From Oscillatoria sp. HE19RPO (GTDB lineage Bacteria; Cyanobacteriota; Cyanobacteriia; Cyanobacteriales; Laspinemataceae), in contig NZ_JAMXOT010000109.1 in NCBI RefSeq assembly GCF_024220515.1, positions 1 through 40,407 of the forward strand: a stretch of 40,407 nt of DNA. The letters run 5' to 3'. This document shows positions 1 through 8,275 of the stretch, in pieces. The translations under genes were made by a program, and so were the position numbers. Under the pieces are notes generated by a model, which saw only the letters and a program-made list of their open reading frames with translations, had not been told where the DNA came from and ran no database searches. The first letter of the stretch is position 1. The number at the start of each line of letters is the position of its first letter.

Positions 1-45
1 CGCAATGCTTGCGCCCGACGGAGGGCGCAAGCATTGCGCCCCTAC
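1..45. repeat. Inverted repeat ending in GCGCCCCTAC
   Basis: Positions 1-16 and 23-38 are perfect 16-base inverted arms around a 6-base loop, followed by GCGCCCCTAC. The same ending, G(C)GCCCCTAC after a palindromic stem, recurs at 11029-11053 and 27843-27870, so this is one copy of a dispersed hairpin family. The left edge may be cut by the window start. No gene is seen in positions 1-445. Confidence 0.8.
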
Positions 46-92
46 ATGAACGTTTGGAGGATTTATATTTTGCAATCCCCTTATCCTCTTTT

Positions 93-118
93 GTTTGTAG
101 TAACGACTTCAGTCGTTG
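93..118 (+). repeat. Single copy of the TAGTAACGACTTCAGTCGTT repeat
   Basis: The core AACGACTTCAGTCGTT is a 7-bp inverted repeat around TC and is preceded by GTAGT. It is the same unit that forms arrays at 13930-14147, 14370-14588 (opposite strand) and 40233-40407. A degraded inverse copy lies near 328-344. Confidence 0.85.
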
Positions 119-137
119 CCGCGTGACTTGGCATCAG

Positions 138-323
138 CCAAGTAACGCCCCAATATCAGGCTTAAACTCCAGTTCCCAACCCAGCAGGCGGTAGACCCTC
201 AGATTGCTCGTGTTATGGCGGATGCCAAGTAACGCCCCAATATCAGGCTTAAACTCCAGTTCCCAACCCAGCAGGCGGTGGACCCTCAGATTGCTCGTGT
301 TATGGCGGATGCCATAACACGAG
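138..323. repeat. 87-bp tandem duplication ending in a hairpin
   Basis: Two head-to-tail copies (138-224 and 225-311) have a period of 87 bp. The only difference noticed is GGTAGACC versus GGTGGACC. The second copy runs into a perfect 13-bp inverted repeat (294-306 with 311-323, loop GGAT), with arms CTCGTGTTATGGC and GCCATAACACGAG. The minus-strand reading frame across this block is a by-product of the repeat and is not a credible gene. Confidence 0.85.
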
Positions 324-360
324 AGCAACGACTGAAGTCGGGACGTTGAACATCTCCTCC

Positions 361-461
361 AATGACAAATGACAAATGACAAATGACAAATGACAAATGA
401 CAAATGACAAATGACAAATGACAAATGACAAATGACAAATGACAAATGACAAATGACAAAT
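361..461 (+). repeat. Heptamer microsatellite AATGACA, 14 copies
   Basis: Fourteen uninterrupted copies of AATGACA end in a partial unit directly at the start of the glycosyltransferase gene. Each unit contains an ATG. From most of these ATGs the reading is M-T-N-D-K-stop, with the TGA overlapping a later ATG as ATGA. Only the ATG at 446 reads into the downstream gene frame. Shorter relatives lie at 11497-11545 and, inverted and degenerate, at 15601-15642. Confidence 0.95.
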
Positions 462-472
462 CCCCCATCCCC

Positions 473-1798
473 ATGCTTTCTCACTCCAATCCCGATCGCC
501 TGATTATTTTTACCCGCCTTCCCTATCCTGGAACGACTAAAACCAGGCTGATTCCGGCATTGGGGGCAAGGGGGGCGGCGCAATTGCATCGGCAACTGGG
601 GAAGCATACCCTCGCTACTGTTCGAGAGGGGTTGCAGCAAAAGATGGCGCAACCGATCGCCGTGGAAGTGCGATTTACTGGGGGAACTCGGGAACAGATG
701 CAGGGGTGGTTGGGGGAAGATTGGCTGTATCGACCCCAGTCTGAGGGAGATTTGGGCGATCGCCTCAAAGCTGCTGCTCAGGATGCATTTGAGGCGGGAT
801 GCTCGCGAGTGGTGATCATTGGCACCGATTGCCCAGATTTGGATGCCGGAATCCTCATGCAAGGGTTTGAATCCCTGCAATCCCATGACTTGGTGTTAGG
901 ACCCGCAATGGATGGAGGATATTATCTGATTGGACTGTCTCGGTTCATTCCAGAAGTCTTCCAGGGGATAGCTTGGGGGACTGGGGAAGTTTTGGCCCAA
1001 ACCCTGGCTGTGGCGAGTTCTGAGTGTCTGAGTGTAGCGAAGTTACCGGAACTCAGGGATATCGATCGCCCGGAGGATTTGGCTGAATTAGGGTCCCGAT
1101 TCTCCCTGAAACCCAACCGGGGCCAAATCTCAATTATTGTGCCGGTTTTGAATGAAGAGGCGCGGATTGGGTCTACTTTAGAGGCAGTGGGTGGTCTTTC
1201 GGATGTGGAAATTATTGTTGTGGATGGCGGTTCGCGCGATCGCACCCGGGAGATTGCGGCATCTTATGGGGTGACTGTTGTCCGTAGTGAATCGGGGAGA
1301 TGGCGACAAATGAATCTGGGTGCTGCTCAGGCAAGCGGCGAAATTCTGCTATTTTTACATGGGGATACTCGGTTGGGGTCAGGATTTGAGACAGAGATTC
1401 GGCGCATTTTGGAGTCACCGGATGTCGTGGGGGGAGCGTTTGAATTGAGGATTGAGGGGCCAGGACCCGGGTTCCGGATGATTGAATGGGGGGTGAAGTG
1501 GCGATCGCGCTGGGGGCAGATGCCTTATGGGGACCAGGGAATTTTTGTGCGCGCTGCCACCTTTTGGGAACTGGGAGGATTTGCCGAAATGGGGATCATG
1601 GAGGATTTTGAATTTGTGGGGCGCTTGAAACGGCGTGGAAGACTGGCGATCGCCCCGATCCCCGCCTTCACCAGTGCCAGACGGTGGCAGAAATTGGGCA
1701 TTCTGCGAACAACTGGGATCAATCAACTGATGATTCTGGGATATTATTTGGGGATTTCACCGACCCGTTTAGCGCATTGGTATCGCACGCAGCAGTAA
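473..1798 (+). CDS. Two-domain protein: TIGR04282/DUF2064 plus TIGR04283 family 2 glycosyltransferase
   Basis: The 441-residue product has two halves. The N-terminal ~210 residues resemble the DUF2064/TIGR04282 nucleotidyltransferase-like fold: RLIIFTRLPYPGTTKTRLIP near the start, then IGTDCPDLD and GPAMDGGYYLIGL. From about residue 215 a family 2 glycosyltransferase begins (ISIIVPVLNEEARI, EIIVVDGGSRDRT, LFLHGDTRLG, YGDQGIFVR), matching the TIGR04283 group. As I recall, TIGR04283 proteins are linked to arsenosugar synthesis, and the two domains often occur together in cyanobacteria. An in-frame ATG at 446 lies inside the heptamer array and would add MTNDKSPIP. I prefer the ATG at 473 because the added residues come from the repeat. 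Neither start has a clear ribosome binding site. The substrate is an inference from family names. Confidence 0.85.
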   Translation: MLSHSNPDRLIIFTRLPYPGTTKTRLIPALGARGAAQLHRQLGKHTLATVREGLQQKMAQPIAVEVRFTGGTREQMQGWLGEDWLYRPQSEGDLGDRLKAAAQDAFEAGCSRVVIIGTDCPDLDAGILMQGFESLQSHDLVLGPAMDGGYYLIGLSRFIPEVFQGIAWGTGEVLAQTLAVASSECLSVAKLPELRDIDRPEDLAELGSRFSLKPNRGQISIIVPVLNEEARIGSTLEAVGGLSDVEIIVVDGGSRDRTREIAASYGVTVVRSESGRWRQMNLGAAQASGEILLFLHGDTRLGSGFETEIRRILESPDVVGGAFELRIEGPGPGFRMIEWGVKWRSRWGQMPYGDQGIFVRAATFWELGGFAEMGIMEDFEFVGRLKRRGRLAIAPIPAFTSARRWQKLGILRTTGINQLMILGYYLGISPTRLAHWYRTQQ

Positions 1799-1823
1799 AA
1801 TAGGGAAAGATCGGGTAAAGCCT

Positions 1824-1841
1824 GTGGTCTATCTTGGGTCA
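1824..1841 (+). other. 18-nt exact complement of the ntcA start region
   Basis: GTGGTCTATCTTGGGTCA is identical to plus-strand positions 38103-38120, which are the complement of the ntcA codons just after its start. A plus-strand transcript reading out of the upstream gene would therefore carry 18 nt perfectly complementary to ntcA mRNA. A terminator-like hairpin follows at 1883-1908. The match is seen directly; any regulatory role is speculation. Confidence 0.4.
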
Positions 1842-1882
1842 ACGCCCCCAATCCATCCTCCTGTCCCGGCATCGTTCAACCG

Positions 1883-1908
1883 AACCTCAATCTCTTGGGG
1901 TTGTTTTT
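1883..1908 (+). terminator. Rho-independent terminator after the first glycosyltransferase gene
   Basis: AACCTCAA (1883-1890) pairs with TTGGGGTT (1895-1902) over all 8 positions, with one G-U pair, around the loop TCTC. It is followed by G and five Ts. It lies 85 bp after the stop codon, so it would leave a 3' untranslated region of about 110 nt. Confidence 0.6.
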
Positions 1909-1948
1909 ACCTCCCGCCAAAAACGACAATAAATTTTGGGTAAACTTT

Positions 1949-2027
1949 ACACAGTTGAGGTTAAAATTACTGGGATTTAAGTTTAAACTTAAATCGGAGG
2001 ATTCAATCAATCACCCTTTAACTGTGT
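1949..2027. other. Perfect 22-bp palindrome nested in an outer inverted repeat
   Basis: Positions 1974-1995 are a perfect AT-rich 22-bp palindrome centred on GTTTAAAC. It sits between the inverted arms ACACAGTT (1949-1956) and AACTGTGT (2020-2027). The rest of the gap at 1799-2315 has no credible gene and no recognised promoter. Possible readings are an operator for the gene at 2316 or a cruciform. Confidence 0.55.
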
Positions 2028-2315
2028 GACCTCCAGTGAAACTCATTTGATGAGTCGCCAAACCTGGCCTCTTAATAGGATCATAAGGCAATCAGGATGA
2101 GTCGATTACCAGGAGGAGTTTAAGGGTTAAGACTGAATATCCTTATGCCTTACCCTGGTTTCAGGGACATCTCGAAACCGAGGTTTGTTTCCTTGTCCCC
2201 AACCCAGAAATCCAATCAACTTCAGCGGGGTAAAAAACATCAGTAAACCCGGGGAAAGAGAAGAGAGAAAATTCCCCTATGTGGGGTAATATATCGGGAA
2301 AATTATAGGAGAATC

Positions 2316-3134
2316 ATGAATCAAGAGTCTGTAGCTTCAATGTCCCTCAAAGTAATCGGGGTGATTTTAATTGTATCATCACTGGTGGATTATGTGCTGT
2401 TAGCCATTCCCTTTCAGCCCGGATCGAGAGAATGGCAAATTGCTTATGCAGCTCAAGTTGTAGAACGAGGAATTATTCCCTTAGTCGGGATAGCGTTTTT
2501 AGTAACTGGGTCTTGGATGGATCGGGCTGAAGGGAGTGGTGCCCCTAAACGCAACCCGTTCCAAGAGTTGAGATTTTGGGCTTTTGTGTTGTCTACAATT
2601 CTTGGGGTGGTATTTTTAGTTGTATTTCCCCTGCATTTGAATAACGTGCGGCTGCAACGCTCTGATGCTTTGCAGCAAATCCGAGAACAAGCCAGCCAGA
2701 CCGAAACTCAAGTTTTAAGCCAACTTGAGAACGAGAATGTGGAGAGCGAAATTCAACAACGCCGGAGCGCGATCGGGGAACAAATTCGGCAATTGATCTC
2801 GAATCCCGACCAACTGAACGAAGCCCTAACAAGTCCGGACGTGCCGCAACAAGAGAAGGAATTACTGGAACAATTTCAGCAGAATCCCCAAGCCTTGGAT
2901 CAGTTTCTCAACCAACAATTCAGTACGGATAATCTTCGGACTCAACAACTCACCCAGATTCGCTCTCGTCAGCAAGAAGTGGAAAACCAGACCAAAACTC
3001 GATTTACCAAGTTAGCCGTGCAAACTGGGATTAGCAGTTTGTTGTTATCTGTGGCTTATAGCATTATTGGCTGGACTGGGTTAAAAAGTATGGGGAGTGT
3101 CGGGGGAGGACGACGGAAATCGATGGGTCGTTAG
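2316..3134 (+). CDS. HpsJ-like membrane protein with a coiled-coil middle
   Basis: A 272-residue protein with hydrophobic segments at about residues 10-30, 50-65 and 88-106. A hydrophilic, Gln/Glu-rich helical region follows (about 110-228), then a last hydrophobic segment at 232-252 and a short basic glycine-rich tail. This layout and sequence recall the cyanobacterial HpsJ family, named for hormogonium polysaccharide genes in Nostoc, but no catalytic motif is visible and the assignment is by recollection. The ATG at 2316 has a TAGGAG ribosome binding site 5 bp upstream. The adjacent gene at 3446 is a glycosyltransferase, which fits an envelope polysaccharide role. It appears to be monocistronic, with about 500 bp of AT-rich, structured DNA upstream. 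Confidence 0.65.
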   Translation: MNQESVASMSLKVIGVILIVSSLVDYVLLAIPFQPGSREWQIAYAAQVVERGIIPLVGIAFLVTGSWMDRAEGSGAPKRNPFQELRFWAFVLSTILGVVFLVVFPLHLNNVRLQRSDALQQIREQASQTETQVLSQLENENVESEIQQRRSAIGEQIRQLISNPDQLNEALTSPDVPQQEKELLEQFQQNPQALDQFLNQQFSTDNLRTQQLTQIRSRQQEVENQTKTRFTKLAVQTGISSLLLSVAYSIIGWTGLKSMGSVGGGRRKSMGR

Positions 3135-3445
3135 AAGAAGAAATTGGCGATCGCCACTCAGGCATCACTCAGGGATACCCAGTCAAGTTGGGAAGTCAGC
3201 TTGCTCTCAATTCTAGTCAAGTCTAAGTCTTGTAATTTGGAGAGGTTGCCCTCGTTACAATCGTCTCGGTTAAGTTACGATTAGGGCGAAATGGGTGCGT
3301 CAGGGCCCTTCACCGAGTGCAACCCTTTTGCCCTGAAAGGGTGGTGTGGTTCAAAGAACTGGCCGATACCGGGGTCGCAGACAAGTTTTGATCGCCGATC
3401 GCAACAACTATTCACAATTCAGCCGATTATTGGCAATTGCCCCCC
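3135..3445. other. Intergenic gap without a recognisable feature
   Basis: No gene, tRNA or strong terminator is recognised here. It contains one HIP1 site just after the upstream stop codon and a GGCCCTT...AAGGGTGG pairing of uncertain meaning around 3303-3345. Confidence 0.5.
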
Positions 3446-4318
3446 ATGTTCTCGATTTATATCCTGACCCATAACGAACAAATTGATATTGCTGCTTGCA
3501 TTGAGTCCGCCATGCTGAGTGATGAGATTATCGTGGTGGACTCGATGTCAAGCGATCGCACAGTGGAGATTGCTCGTCAGTATCCGGTACAGGTGGTTCA
3601 GCATCCTTTTGAAAGTCACGGCAAACAACGGACTTGGATGCTGCAAGAACTACCCACCCAGCATGAATGGGTTTACATCCTAGAAGCTGATGAACGGATG
3701 ACTCCTGAACTCTTTCAGGAATGTCTCGATGCGATCGCCAACCCTGACGACATCATCGGCTACTATGTCGCCGAGCGCGTCATATTTATGAACCAATGGA
3801 TTCGGTACAGCACCCAGTACCCCCGCTATCAACTGCGTTTATTCCGCAAGGACAAGGTATGGTTCACGGATTATGGACATACGGAACGGGAAGTCTGTGA
3901 CGGTCCCACCGGATTTCTCAAAGAAACCTATCCCCACTACACCAGTAGCAAAGGATTAAGTCGCTGGTTAGACAAGCACAACCGCTACTCCAGTGATGAA
4001 GCTCAAGAAACCCTGCGCCAACTGGAAAAAGGAGAAGTCTCTTGGAATAATCTCTTCTTTGGGCGATCGGAAGTCGAAAAACGCCGAGCACTCAAAGATC
4101 TCTCCCTACGCCTCCCCTTTCGTCCCCTGTTGCGCTTTATTTATATGTACTTTATGCTCGGGGGCATCCTCGATGGACGTGCCGGGTTTGCTTGGTGTAC
4201 CTTACAGGCATTTTATGAATATCTCATTTTGCTCAAAGTGTGGGAACTCCAAAATATGCCCAACCCTCAGTTAGACCCCCAACCCACCAGCAATGCCACC
4301 ACATCCAACCCCTCCTAA
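3446..4318 (+). CDS. Glycosyltransferase family 2, WaaE/KdtX-like
   Basis: The 290-residue product starts with the GT-A fold pattern SIYILTHNEQIDIAACIESA, followed by DEIIVVDSMSSDRTVEIA and the metal/nucleotide-sugar segment YILEADERMTPEL. The basic region QYPRYQLRLFRKDKVWF and the C-terminal hydrophobic RPLLRFIYMYFMLGGILDGRAGF are typical of the WaaE/KdtX-like group, which adds sugars to lipopolysaccharide core or capsule precursors at the inner face of the membrane. The acceptor here is unknown. The track frame can be opened at a TTG (3437), but the ATG at 3446 directly precedes the conserved fold. A hairpin with a T tract follows the gene. Confidence 0.88.
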   Translation: MFSIYILTHNEQIDIAACIESAMLSDEIIVVDSMSSDRTVEIARQYPVQVVQHPFESHGKQRTWMLQELPTQHEWVYILEADERMTPELFQECLDAIANPDDIIGYYVAERVIFMNQWIRYSTQYPRYQLRLFRKDKVWFTDYGHTEREVCDGPTGFLKETYPHYTSSKGLSRWLDKHNRYSSDEAQETLRQLEKGEVSWNNLFFGRSEVEKRRALKDLSLRLPFRPLLRFIYMYFMLGGILDGRAGFAWCTLQAFYEYLILLKVWELQNMPNPQLDPQPTSNATTSNPS

Positions 4319-4356
4319 TTCTTAGGGTGGCGGTACAGCCTTAAATTAGGCAAGAT

Positions 4357-4434
4357 AGAAACCCGGTTCTCTTCCCTATGCTGTACTGACGTCGGACTTT
4401 AGGAGTACAGCCACGGTTAGAAACCGGGTTTTTT
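4357..4434 (+). terminator. AGAAACCCGGTT inverted pair ending in a T tract
   Basis: AGAAACCCGGTTCT (4357-4370) and AGAAACCGGGTTTTTT (4419-4434) are inverted relative to each other and can pair. An inner CTGTACT/AGTACAG pair lies between them and T residues follow. It probably stops transcription from the glycosyltransferase gene. A third copy, AAAAACCCGGTTTCTTGTCC, is at 4471-4490. Similar pairs occur at 14290-14357 and 22711-22776, so this is a dispersed repeat used as a terminator. Confidence 0.6.
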
Positions 4435-4520
4435 CACAACATTTTTGCAGAAGAACACCAGATTTGGGCCAAAAACCCGGTTTCTTGTCCCTGGGGTCTC
4501 CTTGGGGAGGCATTGTAGCA

Positions 4521-4576
4521 TTGTAGGGTGGGCACTGCCCACCTTTGGGTGTTGGTGGGCAGTGCCCACCCTACAA
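4521..4576. repeat. Perfect 23-bp inverted repeat (GTAGGGTGGGCACTGCCCACC type)
   Basis: Arms 4521-4543 and 4554-4576 are perfect inverse copies around a 10-base spacer. Hairpins with GTAGGGTGGGC ends are common dispersed repeats in cyanobacterial genomes. The rest of the gap (4577-5027) holds no credible gene; a small GTATC-AGAA-GATAC hairpin is at 4705-4718. Confidence 0.85.
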
Positions 4577-5027
4577 TTGCTCTCAGGTCAACCATCCAGT
4601 TTTTTTAATCAAGATGCCGGTCATTTGGCAATAATTCTTTACAATTGACTAGAGAAGCGCCTGAGTTGAACTTGACACTTTCTTTGCTCAGGGCGCAGGG
4701 TATAGTATCAGAAGATACTCCATGCTTTTTCCGTTTCTGCAAAGAAACCGGGACCGATTCAGCCTTGGCTGCCTCAAGCCGACTCAGGGGCTAAACAGCG
4801 CGCCGGAGTGCTAACCGAAAAAATCATGGTTTTGTGGCGATTCATTCTCTGTGTGTGTCATCCCTCACCGTTGCTGACTCCCTCAGAGGATTTTGCGGAA
4901 AGCAAGGGATCCGTGGCTGGACGCAGACGGTTTTTTGGAGACCGAAAATGATACGGTTTGTTGATAATCAAGCAGTTAAAAGTGGCGATCGCGTGATGTT
5001 TCCAAACAAAAGGAGAGTGGGTAAGCT

Positions 5028-5762
5028 GTGATCCAACGCCTTAAACAAGACTTAAAAAATGACCTGATTGCTGGACTGCTGGTCATCATTCCTCTAGCAA
5101 CCACCATCTGGCTGACGATTACCATAGCTCGATGGGTGATCGATTTCCTGACCAGTATTCCCAAGCAGCTTAATCCCTTTGACAACCTCCACCCCATTTT
5201 AGTCAACCTGATTAACCTCGGAGTCGGATTAGCCGTTCCCCTCCTGAGTATTCTCCTAATTGGGTTGATGGCACGCAACATCGCCGGACGATGGTTGCTC
5301 GACTTGGGGGAACGAGTGCTGCAAGCCATTCCTCTAGCGGGTTCAGTTTATAAAACCCTCAAGCAAATTTTAGAAACCGTCCTCAAAGATTCCAATGGGA
5401 AATTTCGACGGGTGATTTTAGTCGAGTATCCGCGCAAAGGAATCTGGGCGATCGCCTTCGTGACTGGGGGGGTCGCCGCAGAAATCCAATCCCACTTATC
5501 CGGGGGACTGGTCAGTATTTTTATTCCCACCACCCCTAACCCCACCAGTGGGTGGTATGCTGTCGTTTCTGAAGAAGAAGTGATCAACCTCTCCATGTCC
5601 GTGGAAGATGCCTTTAAAGTCATCGTCTCCGGTGGCATTGTTAGCCCGCCCATGACTGGACCCTTGCCCCTGCCTCCATCGAGCGATCGCAAGCTACAGG
5701 AACTCAGACCTGAGGTCAAACGCCAGACTCTCGTTTCTGAAGAAGAAAAAGAATATATCTAA
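5028..5762 (+). CDS. DUF502 family membrane protein
   Basis: The 244-residue product begins IQRLKQDLKNDLIAGLLVII, followed by a first membrane segment (about 14-36) and a second at about 62-85. It also contains the stretches FIPTTPNPTSGW and VVSEEEVINLSMSVEDAFK characteristic of DUF502 membrane proteins. The function is unknown. The GTG start at 5028 has an AGGAGAG ribosome binding site about 11 bp upstream, and no ATG lies close enough to serve. The gene is 26 bp from nusB and probably co-transcribed with it. Family membership is confident; no activity is assigned. Confidence 0.88.
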   Translation: MIQRLKQDLKNDLIAGLLVIIPLATTIWLTITIARWVIDFLTSIPKQLNPFDNLHPILVNLINLGVGLAVPLLSILLIGLMARNIAGRWLLDLGERVLQAIPLAGSVYKTLKQILETVLKDSNGKFRRVILVEYPRKGIWAIAFVTGGVAAEIQSHLSGGLVSIFIPTTPNPTSGWYAVVSEEEVINLSMSVEDAFKVIVSGGIVSPPMTGPLPLPPSSDRKLQELRPEVKRQTLVSEEEKEYI

Positions 5763-5788
5763 ACCCACCCAAGTTAACTCCTCGCCTT

Positions 5789-6418
5789 ATGAAAGCTCAA
5801 AGAGTCGCTCGTGAACTCGCCTTGCTGAGTATGAGTCAGCTGAGTTCCAACCTAGAAAAACTCAGCGCTCAACAACTCTCCGATCTAGTCCTCGCTGCGG
5901 TTCGCACCCTCACCAATGAAGTCCACGATATCCTCGAAACTGCTGCGGCAGAACTCAAACGCAGCAACGATCGCCTCTTAGGCAGCGAAATTCAAGCCAC
6001 CACGGTGCAAAGTTCTCGCACAATGGTCTACGAAGCCGTAGAACTCACCCAAACCGCCATTAACCGCGTGGCAATGGCAATGGAATTGCCTGAGTTTCTG
6101 CAACTGACCAACCAAAAAGAAGTCAAGGCGTACACCCTAGAAACTCTAACCCTAGTCAACGCCCATCGCGAAGAAATTGATGCCATCCTCCAACAGGCGC
6201 TCGTCAATTGGCAAATAAATCGGATTGCTCGCATCGATCGCGATATCCTCCGAATTGCTGTGGCTGAAATGCGCTATCTCGGCCTCCAGGAACGCATCGC
6301 CATCAATGAAGCGGTAGAATTAGCCAAACGCTATAGCGGTGAAGATGGCTATCGCTTTGTCAATGGCGTCTTGCGTCGGGTCACCGAACAGTTTCATCAG
6401 AAGGTGCCACAAGAATAA
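5789..6418 (+). CDS. nusB: Transcription antitermination factor NusB
   Basis: NusB binds boxA RNA together with S10 and helps RNA polymerase read through rRNA operons. The 209-residue protein starts KAQRVARELALLSMSQLS, the usual N-terminal helix. It contains the conserved C-terminal core RIDRDILRIAVAEMRYL, AINEAVELAKRYSGEDGYRFVNGVLRRV. It is about 70 residues longer than E. coli NusB because of an insertion in the middle, which I recall as usual for cyanobacterial NusB. It lies between the DUF502 gene and ftsY on the same strand and probably shares a transcript with them. Confidence 0.93.
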   Translation: MKAQRVARELALLSMSQLSSNLEKLSAQQLSDLVLAAVRTLTNEVHDILETAAAELKRSNDRLLGSEIQATTVQSSRTMVYEAVELTQTAINRVAMAMELPEFLQLTNQKEVKAYTLETLTLVNAHREEIDAILQQALVNWQINRIARIDRDILRIAVAEMRYLGLQERIAINEAVELAKRYSGEDGYRFVNGVLRRVTEQFHQKVPQE

Positions 6419-6550
6419 TCTCTCCCCCGTTGGTTCAAAACCGGACGGTCCCCATCCTGGACTCGGAAGTAAAACCCGGGCCTTATGGCTTCAAAAATCT
6501 CTACCCGACCCTCTAAAATAGTCGGCAAAGCTCTCTTGCTGGTAAGTGCT

Positions 6551-8275
6551 ATGGTGTTTAATTGGTTCCGTCGTCAGTTCAACGAAAAAGAACAAAAACA
6601 AGAACAAGAACAGGCTATAGAACCGACTGCAAAGCAGCCGGAATCTGATGCTGAGGAAACGACCCCAGAAGTTGCCGAAGATTACCTGAACTGGGCTAAA
6701 GCTGCTTATCAAAATATTCAAAAGCAACAGGTTCCTGCTTTGGAAGAACCGGAAGCTGAGGGAGAACCGGAAGAATTGGAAGCTGAGGGAGAACCGGAAG
6801 CTGGGGGAGAACCGGAAGAACTGGAAGCAGGGGAAGAACCGGAAGCTGAGGGAGAACCGGAAGAACTGGAAGCTGAGGGAGAACCGGAAGAACTGGAAGC
6901 TGAGGGAGAACCGGAAGCTGGGGGAGAACCGGAAGCAGGGGAAGAACTGGAGGACCCGGTTCCTGAACCGATCGCCGAAGAACCCTTAGTTGCTCCGGAG
7001 GAAGCACCAGAACCCGAGGCCGTTCCAGAGGAGGTTATAGAACCGGCAGCGGCCTTAGCTATGGAAACCTCAGAACCAACGGAAACCTCGGAACCGGCGG
7101 CTCCAGCACCGGCTCCGGTGTCATTCCTGGCACGGGCGGAGGCGGAACGACAGGCGAGAATGCAGCGGTTAGAGGAAACTGCTGTGGAGGCCCCGGTAGA
7201 GGAAGACTTCAGACGGACCCCGACCCCGGGACAACCGGAGATTGAAGGGACAGAAATTCCGGGATTGGCGTTTGATGAGGGCTTTTTGTGGTCAGCGGAA
7301 GTGCTGGCGGCCCAAGGACGCCGTCCCGATCAGGTTTCCATTGAAGAAATTACCTGGTTGCAGAAGTTACGCCAGGGGTTGGATAGAACCCGTCGGAGTT
7401 TAATTAACCAACTGCGGGCGATCGTGGGACAGGGGCCGCTGAATAAAGCAGCGGTGATGGAAATTGAAACCGCCCTGTTGCAGGCGGATGTGGGGGTAGA
7501 GGCGACAGATTTGATTATTGAGGCCCTCCAGCAGAAGTTAAAAGAAGAGGCCCTGCCCCCAGCCGAGGCGATCGCCTACCTGAAAAAAATCCTCCGGGAA
7601 ATGCTCGATCGCCCCTTTCAGGAAAAATACAATACCAACTTTGTCCCCGAGAAAGATACCCTGAATATTTGGGTGATTGCCGGAGTCAATGGGGCCGGTA
7701 AAACCACCACCATCGGTAAAATTGCCCATTTGTCCAAACAATCCGGTTATAAAACCCTAATTGCCGCCGCAGATACCTTCCGCGCCGCTGCTGTGGAGCA
7801 AGTCAAGGTGTGGGGGAATCGCGCCGATGTGGAAGTGATTGCCAACCCGGTGAAAAATTCCGACCCGGCAGCGGTCGTATTTGATGGGATTTCAGCCGCA
7901 ATGGCCCGAGGCACAGAACTGCTGCTGGTGGATACTGCCGGACGGTTGCAGAATAAAAAGAATCTGATGGACGAATTGGCAAAGATCCGTAGAATCGTGG
8001 ATAGAAAAGCGCCGGATGCAGTGGTAGAATCACTGCTGGTTTTGGATGCAACCTTGGGACAAAACGGCCTCCGTCAAGCTCAAGTGTTTTCCGAAGCGAT
8101 TAATTTGAGCGGAGTCATCTTGACAAAATTGGATGGAACTGCTAAAGGTGGCATAGCCTTGGCGATCGTGCAGCAGATGGGATTACCCATCCGCTTTATC
8201 GGTGCCGGTGAAGGAATCGAAGACCTGCGCCCCTTTTCCAGCTACGAATTTGTCGAAGCGTTGATTGGTGGCTAG
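6551..8275 (+). CDS. ftsY: Signal recognition particle receptor FtsY
   Basis: FtsY is the GTPase receptor that brings ribosome-SRP complexes to the membrane. With the ATG at 6551 the protein is 574 residues and starts MVFNWFRRQFNEKE, as cyanobacterial FtsY usually does; the upstream in-frame ATG at 6485 adds an unlike peptide. Residues about 15-215 form a very acidic A domain with a repetitive block of EPEELEAEGEPEAGG-type units (about 6745-6960). The NG GTPase domain follows, with GVNGAGKTTT near residue 378, DTAGR near 461 and TKLDGTAKGG near 525. The acidic repeats are imperfect 27-30 bp DNA repeats and are expected to vary in number between strains. Confidence 0.95.
   Translation: MVFNWFRRQFNEKEQKQEQEQAIEPTAKQPESDAEETTPEVAEDYLNWAKAAYQNIQKQQVPALEEPEAEGEPEELEAEGEPEAGGEPEELEAGEEPEAEGEPEELEAEGEPEELEAEGEPEAGGEPEAGEELEDPVPEPIAEEPLVAPEEAPEPEAVPEEVIEPAAALAMETSEPTETSEPAAPAPAPVSFLARAEAERQARMQRLEETAVEAPVEEDFRRTPTPGQPEIEGTEIPGLAFDEGFLWSAEVLAAQGRRPDQVSIEEITWLQKLRQGLDRTRRSLINQLRAIVGQGPLNKAAVMEIETALLQADVGVEATDLIIEALQQKLKEEALPPAEAIAYLKKILREMLDRPFQEKYNTNFVPEKDTLNIWVIAGVNGAGKTTTIGKIAHLSKQSGYKTLIAAADTFRAAAVEQVKVWGNRADVEVIANPVKNSDPAAVVFDGISAAMARGTELLLVDTAGRLQNKKNLMDELAKIRRIVDRKAPDAVVESLLVLDATLGQNGLRQAQVFSEAINLSGVILTKLDGTAKGGIALAIVQQMGLPIRFIGAGEGIEDLRPFSSYEFVEALIGG

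Noticed and set aside
134-886. 250-codon minus-strand frame
   Set aside because: It reads through the 87-bp duplication, the heptamer array (giving SFVICHL repeats) and the antisense of a clear glycosyltransferase gene; no protein features.
4834-5031. 65-codon plus-strand frame before the DUF502 gene
   Set aside because: It covers the ribosome binding site of the DUF502 gene, has no recognisable composition and starts in a gap of repeats.
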